The notes under the pieces: generated by a model | Told to the model about the DNA's origin: nothing | The model's input: only the letters and a program-made list of their open reading frames with translations | Database searches by the model: none | Shown: positions 5,269 to 8,456 of the stretch, piece by piece | Layout of the letters: every line of letters starts with the position of its first letter | Position numbering within the stretch: the stretch's first letter is position 1 | Translations under genes and position numbers: made by a program | From: Actinomycetota bacterium | GTDB lineage: Bacteria; Actinomycetota; Actinomycetes; Actinomycetales; Microbacteriaceae | Reading direction: 5' to 3' | Assembly (NCBI GenBank): GCA_009704155.1 | Contig: WLES01000024.1 | Span: 1 to 8,456, forward strand | Length of the DNA: 8,456 nt

Positions 5269-5942
5269 TGTCGTAGAGGGAGAATTTCCCAGCCGCGCTC
5301 GCGCGCTACTCGCGCCAGTTCACGGTCCGGGTTCACGGCAATCGCGTGGCCGACCGTTTCGAGCATCGGAATGTCGTTCGACGAGTCTGAGTAGGCGAAG
5401 CAGTCCGCGAGTGAAACGCCGTTCTCTTTCGCCAGTCGCGTGATTGCGCCAACCTTCCTCACACCGTGAAGAGGCTCATCGAGCAATCGTCCTGTGGCAA
5501 CGCCGTTCTGTGATTCCACTTCCGTGCCGAGCGCACCGGTGAAGCCGAGGTCCTGAGCGACAATGCGTGCGAACGATTGCGGTGAGGCGGTGATGATCCA
5601 CACGTCAACGCCCGCGGCGAGGTGTTGTTTAGCTCGCGCGACGCTTGCCTGAATGAGCCGGGAGTGAACGGCATCGCGAGCGGTCGCATGGGCAATCTCG
5701 TTAAGCGCGGCCACCGACTGTCCTGCGATGAGGTCTAGCCCGCGACCCCGGGCAACGGTGTGTTGCGCGGTAGTTTCTCCGACTGCGAGAAACGTCACTT
5801 GGTGCCACCCGAATCGAAGAAGGTCGATAAGTCGGAGATGGCCGTGTTTCCACGCCGTCAAGGCGTAGAGAAACATGGTGGATCCGCGAACAAGGGTGTT
5901 GTCGAGATCGAAGAAGGCGATAGCCCTCGGGGTCTGCGGCAT
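5253..5942 (-). CDS. HAD-superfamily subfamily IB phosphatase (SerB-like)
   Basis: A 229-residue cytoplasmic phosphatase of unknown substrate. FFDLDNTLVRGST (10-22) holds the catalytic aspartates D12 and D14 (motif I). IITASP (116-121) is motif II. K163 (GVRKV) is the motif III lysine and YSDSSNDIPML (184-194) is motif IV with its metal-binding acids. A helical cap of roughly 90 residues between motifs I and II is typical of HAD-IB enzymes such as phosphoserine phosphatase, but no serine-specific signature is evident. The frame is open to 5990, but the ATG at 5942 is chosen because TATGCT lies six bases before it and family homology begins just after. This leaves a 22-base gap to the divergent glutaredoxin-like gene. 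Confidence 0.9.
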   Translation of the reverse strand: MPQTPRAIAFFDLDNTLVRGSTMFLYALTAWKHGHLRLIDLLRFGWHQVTFLAVGETTAQHTVARGRGLDLIAGQSVAALNEIAHATARDAVHSRLIQASVARAKQHLAAGVDVWIITASPQSFARIVAQDLGFTGALGTEVESQNGVATGRLLDEPLHGVRKVGAITRLAKENGVSLADCFAYSDSSNDIPMLETVGHAIAVNPDRELARVARERGWEILPLRHKRPA

Positions 5943-5948
5943 TCGTCC

Positions 5949-5954
5949 AGCATA
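5949..5954 (-). promoter_or_regulatory. -10 element TATGCT for the HAD phosphatase (leaderless)
   Basis: TATGCT on the minus strand is followed by GGACGA and the ATG at 5942. The six-base spacing suggests a leaderless mRNA. The element abuts the AGGGTGG Shine-Dalgarno of the divergent glutaredoxin-like gene. Confidence 0.5.
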
Positions 5955-5964
5955 GGGTGGTGGC

Positions 5965-6219
5965 ATGTCATTGATTCGAGTTGACGTCATGGGAAAGCCC
6001 GGGTGTCACCTGTGTGAGGATGCCGATGCGGTCATTGACGAGGTTGTCAGCGATTCGGCTGACATTGAGCTCGTGCGGCACAACATCCTTGATGATGCTG
6101 AGCTCTTCGAGTTGTGGCACGACGACATTCCCGTTGTCCTCATTGACGGTCTGAAACACAGCTCGTGGGCCGTCGACGCCGACGCGTTCCGTTCAGCACT
6201 CGAGGAGGCTCGCGCATGA
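5965..6219 (+). CDS. Glutaredoxin-like thiol-disulfide protein
   Basis: An 84-residue thioredoxin-fold protein. The first strand IRVDVMGKPGC leads to a Cys-His-Leu-Cys active site (C14, C17) and IPVVLIDG (55-62) carries the cis-proline, as in the DUF836/glutaredoxin-like family. It is small and cytoplasmic, and its reductant and substrate are unknown. AGGGTGG lies five to eleven bases before the ATG. The stop TGA overlaps the next ATG in an ATGA, so it is translationally coupled to the Dabb-domain gene and belongs to a three-gene operon with it and the SRAP gene. It diverges from the HAD phosphatase gene. Confidence 0.9.
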   Translation: MSLIRVDVMGKPGCHLCEDADAVIDEVVSDSADIELVRHNILDDAELFELWHDDIPVVLIDGLKHSSWAVDADAFRSALEEARA

Positions 6220-6515
6220 TTCGTCACACCGTGATGTGGAAACTTGCCGCCACAGAACCGTCCGAAAGAACAAGTTCAGTCAAATCGATCAGGGGCGCCC
6301 TCGAAGCCCTGCGAGGCGAGATCCCAGGAATGTCGGCGCTCACCGTCTCAGCTGACCTCGGTGGCAGTGACGGCAATTTCGACGTCATCCTGGTCACCGA
6401 CCACGATTCAGCTGAGGCGCTCGAGGTCTACCAGAAGCACCCCGCGCACCTCGAAGCCGCTGCCGTCGTCAAGGCTCACGTTTCGGCTCGGGCGTGCGTT
6501 GACAGCGCGGTGTAA
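6216..6515 (+). CDS. Dabb (stress-responsive alpha/beta barrel) domain protein
   Basis: A 99-residue ferredoxin-like protein, usually a dimer forming an alpha/beta barrel. MIRHTVMWKL (1-10) is the classic Dabb start, FDVILVTDHDSAEALEVYQKHPAHLEAAA (55-83) is its second half, and the HPAHLEA motif is typical. Members include plant stress proteins and polyketide cyclases, but most bacterial ones have no known reaction. GAGGAGG lies seven bases before the ATG, which overlaps the previous stop by four bases. An upstream in-frame start at 6165 is rejected because it lies wholly in the glutaredoxin-like gene. Confidence 0.88.
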   Translation: MIRHTVMWKLAATEPSERTSSVKSIRGALEALRGEIPGMSALTVSADLGGSDGNFDVILVTDHDSAEALEVYQKHPAHLEAAAVVKAHVSARACVDSAV

Positions 6516-6517
6516 CG

Positions 6518-7204
6518 GTGTGTGGAAGGTACACATCGACTCTGAGCGGTGAGGAGCTCGGTAAGTACTTTGCTGCTGACGAAATTGCCGACGTCGAGAT
6601 AACTCCGTCGTGGAACATCGCACCAACACAGAATGTTCCGATTGTCCTCGAGAAACGCGACGATCGAAGTCGGCTCGTGACGACAGCCCGGTGGTCGCTC
6701 GTTCCTCCGTTCGCGGAATCCTTGACGTTGAAATACCCAACGTTCAACGCGCGAAGTGAAACCGCAGCCGCCAAACCGACCTTTCGCTCAGCTGTCGTCC
6801 ACCAACGTGCACTGTTGCCGGCTGATTCCTATTACGAATGGCACACCGTCGGAACGACAAAAACACCGCACGCTGTTGTTCATCCAGACGGCGAACTAGC
6901 GTTTGCCGGGTTGTATTCATGGTGGCGAGAATCACCGGAGACCGAATGGGTGCTCACGGCAACGATTCTGACGATGGCGGCACCCGACCCGATTGCGTGG
7001 ATTCACGACAGAACTCCCGTGATTCTTGGAGCCGAGGATTGGGGCTGGTGGCTTGACCGCTCGCTTGACGCCGATCAACACTTTGTGGACGCAGCCGTAG
7101 AGAAGTCGATTCCTGTCGCAAGTCGGTTGACGGCGTACCCCGTGAACCCGATACGGGGCAACGGCCCCGAACTCCTTCGGCCAGCAAACAACGCCAGTTT
7201 GTAG
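6518..7204 (+). CDS. SOS response-associated peptidase / abasic-site protein (SRAP, YedK/HMCES family)
   Basis: A 228-residue SRAP-domain protein. This family covalently traps abasic sites in single-stranded DNA through the alpha-amino group and thiol of Cys2, exposed after removal of the initiator methionine. The start is therefore fixed: a GTG followed by Cys-Gly-Arg-Tyr. N77 (FNARSET), E107 (YYEW) and H163 (WIHDRTPVIL) correspond to the catalytic N75, E105 and H160 of E. coli YedK. WNIAPTQ (32-38) and the closing NGPELLRP (near 213-220) are also conserved. Length is complete. It starts two bases after the Dabb gene without an obvious Shine-Dalgarno, so it probably depends on coupled translation. 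I saw no SOS box upstream of the operon. Its stop TAG opens the -10 element of hadA. Confidence 0.95.
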   Translation: MCGRYTSTLSGEELGKYFAADEIADVEITPSWNIAPTQNVPIVLEKRDDRSRLVTTARWSLVPPFAESLTLKYPTFNARSETAAAKPTFRSAVVHQRALLPADSYYEWHTVGTTKTPHAVVHPDGELAFAGLYSWWRESPETEWVLTATILTMAAPDPIAWIHDRTPVILGAEDWGWWLDRSLDADQHFVDAAVEKSIPVASRLTAYPVNPIRGNGPELLRPANNASL

Positions 7205-7207
7205 ACT
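7202..7207 (+). promoter_or_regulatory. -10 element TAGACT for hadA (leaderless), containing the SRAP stop codon
   Basis: TAGACT is followed by GAACGC and the hadA ATG, giving the six-base spacing of a leaderless start. Its first three bases are the stop codon of the SRAP gene. There is no Shine-Dalgarno. Confidence 0.55.
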
Positions 7208-7213
7208 GAACGC

Positions 7214-7660
7214 ATGTCCGTGAACCCCGATTTGGTTGGCCGCGCGTTTCCGCCGGTTGGCCCCTACCTCGTCGGTCGCGAAAAGGTTCGCGAATTCGCG
7301 CGAGCGGTCTTTGCAACCAATCCGATATTCACTGACAGCGAGGCTGCCCGCGCAGAGGGATTTGCCGACGTCGTCGCCCCACCAACGTTCCCCGTCGTCA
7401 TTCAAGAGCACACGCTCAACCAGCTGCTCAGCGAACCAGACGCAAACATAGATTTCTCACGAGTCGTCCACGGAGATCAGCGATTCCAGTACAGCAGGCC
7501 GGTCGTCGCCGGTGACGAACTCACGGCAACTCTCGAAGTGACAAGCGTCAAGACCCTCGGTGCCCACGCAATGGTGACGAGTGAATCGGTCATGACCGAC
7601 GCCACCGGAGCACACGTTGTGACCGCCATTTCAACCCTCGTCGTGAGAGGGGATGAGTAG
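7214..7660 (+). CDS. hadA: MaoC-like dehydratase subunit, HadA type (FAS1-like N-terminal hot-dog domain)
   Basis: A 148-residue hot-dog protein of the FAS1-like dehydratase N-terminal family. In mycobacteria HadA pairs with catalytic HadB to dehydrate (3R)-hydroxyacyl-ACP in the FAS-II cycle; HadA supplies acyl-chain binding. PYLVGREKVREFARAV (17-32), VAPPTFPVV (54-62) and VVHGDQRFQYSRPVVAGDEL (84-103) are the family motifs. The DxNPIH catalytic motif is absent, as expected for this subunit. Its end overlaps the hadB start. Microbacteriaceae do not make mycolic acids, so the substrate here is presumably different from the mycobacterial one; its place in fatty-acid synthesis is inference. Confidence 0.9.
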   Translation: MSVNPDLVGRAFPPVGPYLVGREKVREFARAVFATNPIFTDSEAARAEGFADVVAPPTFPVVIQEHTLNQLLSEPDANIDFSRVVHGDQRFQYSRPVVAGDELTATLEVTSVKTLGAHAMVTSESVMTDATGAHVVTAISTLVVRGDE

Positions 7661-8069
7661 CGTGCCACTCGGACTCTCCGTCGGTGACAGCATCGACACC
7701 ACCACGGTTCACCTCGATCGCGTCTCGCTCGTTCGTTACGCAGGTGCTTCGGGTGACTTCAATCCCATTCACTTTCGCGATGACGTTGCCGCGTCGGTTG
7801 GCCTCCCCGGCGTTCTCGCGCACGGAATGTTGACTATGGGTTTCGCGGTTCAGCCACTCATGAACTATCTCGGCGCTCGCGGGCGTCTGGCCGATTACGG
7901 TGTTCGGTTCACTCGCCCGATTGTCGTCGACCCTGATTCCGGCGCTGACGTGACTATCGAAACGAGGGTCGGAGCAGTCATGGACGACGCGATTCGGTTC
8001 GACCTCACCGTGACATTCAACGGCGACACTGTTCTTGGTAAAGCTCAAGCTCAGGTCGTTTTTGACTAA
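7653..8069 (+). CDS. hadB: MaoC-like dehydratase catalytic subunit, HadB type
   Basis: A 138-residue hot-dog protein carrying the hydratase/dehydratase motif GASGDFNPIHF (31-41), in which D35 and H40 are the catalytic pair. HGMLTMGF (residues 67-74 region) and VRFTRPIVVDP follow as in the family. It should form a heterodimer with the product of the preceding hadA gene and dehydrate 3-hydroxyacyl thioesters. The ATG overlaps hadA by eight bases, with GTGAGAGGGG directly before it. A GTG at 7662, just past the hadA stop, is an alternative start that would drop three residues and give the G-rich site a longer spacing; I cannot decide between them. The end overlaps the murB start by eight bases. 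Confidence 0.92.
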   Translation: MSSVPLGLSVGDSIDTTTVHLDRVSLVRYAGASGDFNPIHFRDDVAASVGLPGVLAHGMLTMGFAVQPLMNYLGARGRLADYGVRFTRPIVVDPDSGADVTIETRVGAVMDDAIRFDLTVTFNGDTVLGKAQAQVVFD

Positions 8070-8456
8070 CCCGTCATTTCGCGACTTGACAACGCTTCGC
8101 GTTGGCGGCTCAATCGTGGATTACCGAAAGCCGTCAACGCGGGCCGACCTGATTTCGACTTTTCACGAAGTAAGTTCGGGTCGTTCACCCTGGTTCCTTC
8201 TCGGCGGCGGCTCCAACATCGTTGTATCCGACGCCGATTTTGACGCGACGGTCATTCACGTGGCAACAACCGGGATCGATTCACACACCGACGGCGATCG
8301 TGTCCTCGTAACAGCGCAAGCCGGCGAATCGTGGGACGCTCTCGTTGAGTGGACGGTGTCGAACGGGTTGTCTGGTTTAGAGGCCCTCTCTGGAATTCCA
8401 GGAACCGTCGGAGCGTCACCGGTGCAAAACATCGGGGCCTACGGCACCGACCTTGC
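8062..8456 (+). CDS. murB: UDP-N-acetylenolpyruvoylglucosamine reductase, N-terminal part
   Basis: FAD enzyme that reduces UDP-GlcNAc-enolpyruvate to UDP-MurNAc with NADPH in peptidoglycan precursor synthesis. Only the first 131 codons are in the window. LTTLRVGG (9-16), FLLGGGSNIVVSDADF (45-60), TAQAGESWDALVEWTVSNGL (84-103), LSGIPGTVGASPVQ (109-122) and NIGAYG (123-128) are the FAD-binding signatures in order. The frame has no ATG or GTG early enough; TTG at 8062 is the only plausible start, giving MTNPSFRDLTTLRVGG, and it overlaps the hadB stop by eight bases (TTGACTAA). No good Shine-Dalgarno is present, so initiation probably depends on hadB translation. Confidence 0.94.
   Translation, partial: MTNPSFRDLTTLRVGGSIVDYRKPSTRADLISTFHEVSSGRSPWFLLGGGSNIVVSDADFDATVIHVATTGIDSHTDGDRVLVTAQAGESWDALVEWTVSNGLSGLEALSGIPGTVGASPVQNIGAYGTDL

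Noticed and set aside
5943..5990. Earlier ATG codons (5966 and 5990) for the HAD phosphatase
   Set aside because: They lack Shine-Dalgarno or -10 signals at the right distance and overlap the glutaredoxin-like gene; 5942 has a -10 six bases upstream.
6932..7411. Minus-strand open frame across the SRAP-hadA junction
   Set aside because: Both plus-strand genes are unmistakable here, and the antisense translation shows no family signature.

Overview
The window looks like ordinary core chromosome from a Gram-positive actinobacterium, most likely of the family Microbacteriaceae. The signs are moderately high G+C, a 32-residue bS22 ribosomal protein almost identical in style to the mycobacterial one, the hadA-hadB-murB gene order, many start codons preceded by an actinobacterial TANNNT -10 element and no Shine-Dalgarno (leaderless genes), and protein sequences of Microbacteriaceae type (winged-helix regulator, ArsR protein, SRAP protein). 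I see no mobile element, prophage, CRISPR array, rRNA or tRNA. The genes are tightly packed and no gap exceeds about 110 bases.

Layout. Minus strand 1-2313: upp (uracil salvage), then a receiver-less winged-helix regulator with its own leaderless promoter, then a DNA photolyase two bases further on, which runs off the left edge. Plus strand 2343-2801: tadA, divergent from upp across 29 bases. Minus strand 2798-3172: a four-helix membrane protein whose stop codon shares one CTAG palindrome with the tadA stop. Plus strand 3227-4036: proC, divergent from the membrane protein. Plus 4141-4554: a single-pass membrane protein with a glycine/histidine-rich extracellular tail, preceded by three CTCAC motifs spaced 22 bp apart. 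Plus 4617-5066: an ArsR-family regulator whose -10 element lies in one arm of a perfect 13-bp inverted repeat. Plus 5126-5224: bS22. Minus 5253-5942: a HAD-IB phosphatase. Plus 5965-7204: a three-gene operon of glutaredoxin-like protein, Dabb-domain protein and SRAP abasic-site protein. Plus 7214-8456: hadA, hadB and murB in overlapping frames, murB running off the right edge.

How they fit together. Most genes are housekeeping: pyrimidine salvage, wobble-inosine formation, proline synthesis, peptidoglycan precursor synthesis, hydroxyacyl dehydration and ribosome assembly. Two separate units bear on DNA damage: regulator plus photolyase (cyclobutane dimers) and SRAP (abasic sites in single-stranded DNA). 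The points that deserve a second look are the substitutions in normally conserved tryptophans of the photolyase, the coupling of an uncharacterised winged-helix regulator to it, the recurring leaderless start architecture (six starts), the inverted repeat over the arsR promoter, and the phased CTCAC repeats before the surface-protein gene. I do not see a clearly new multi-gene system.
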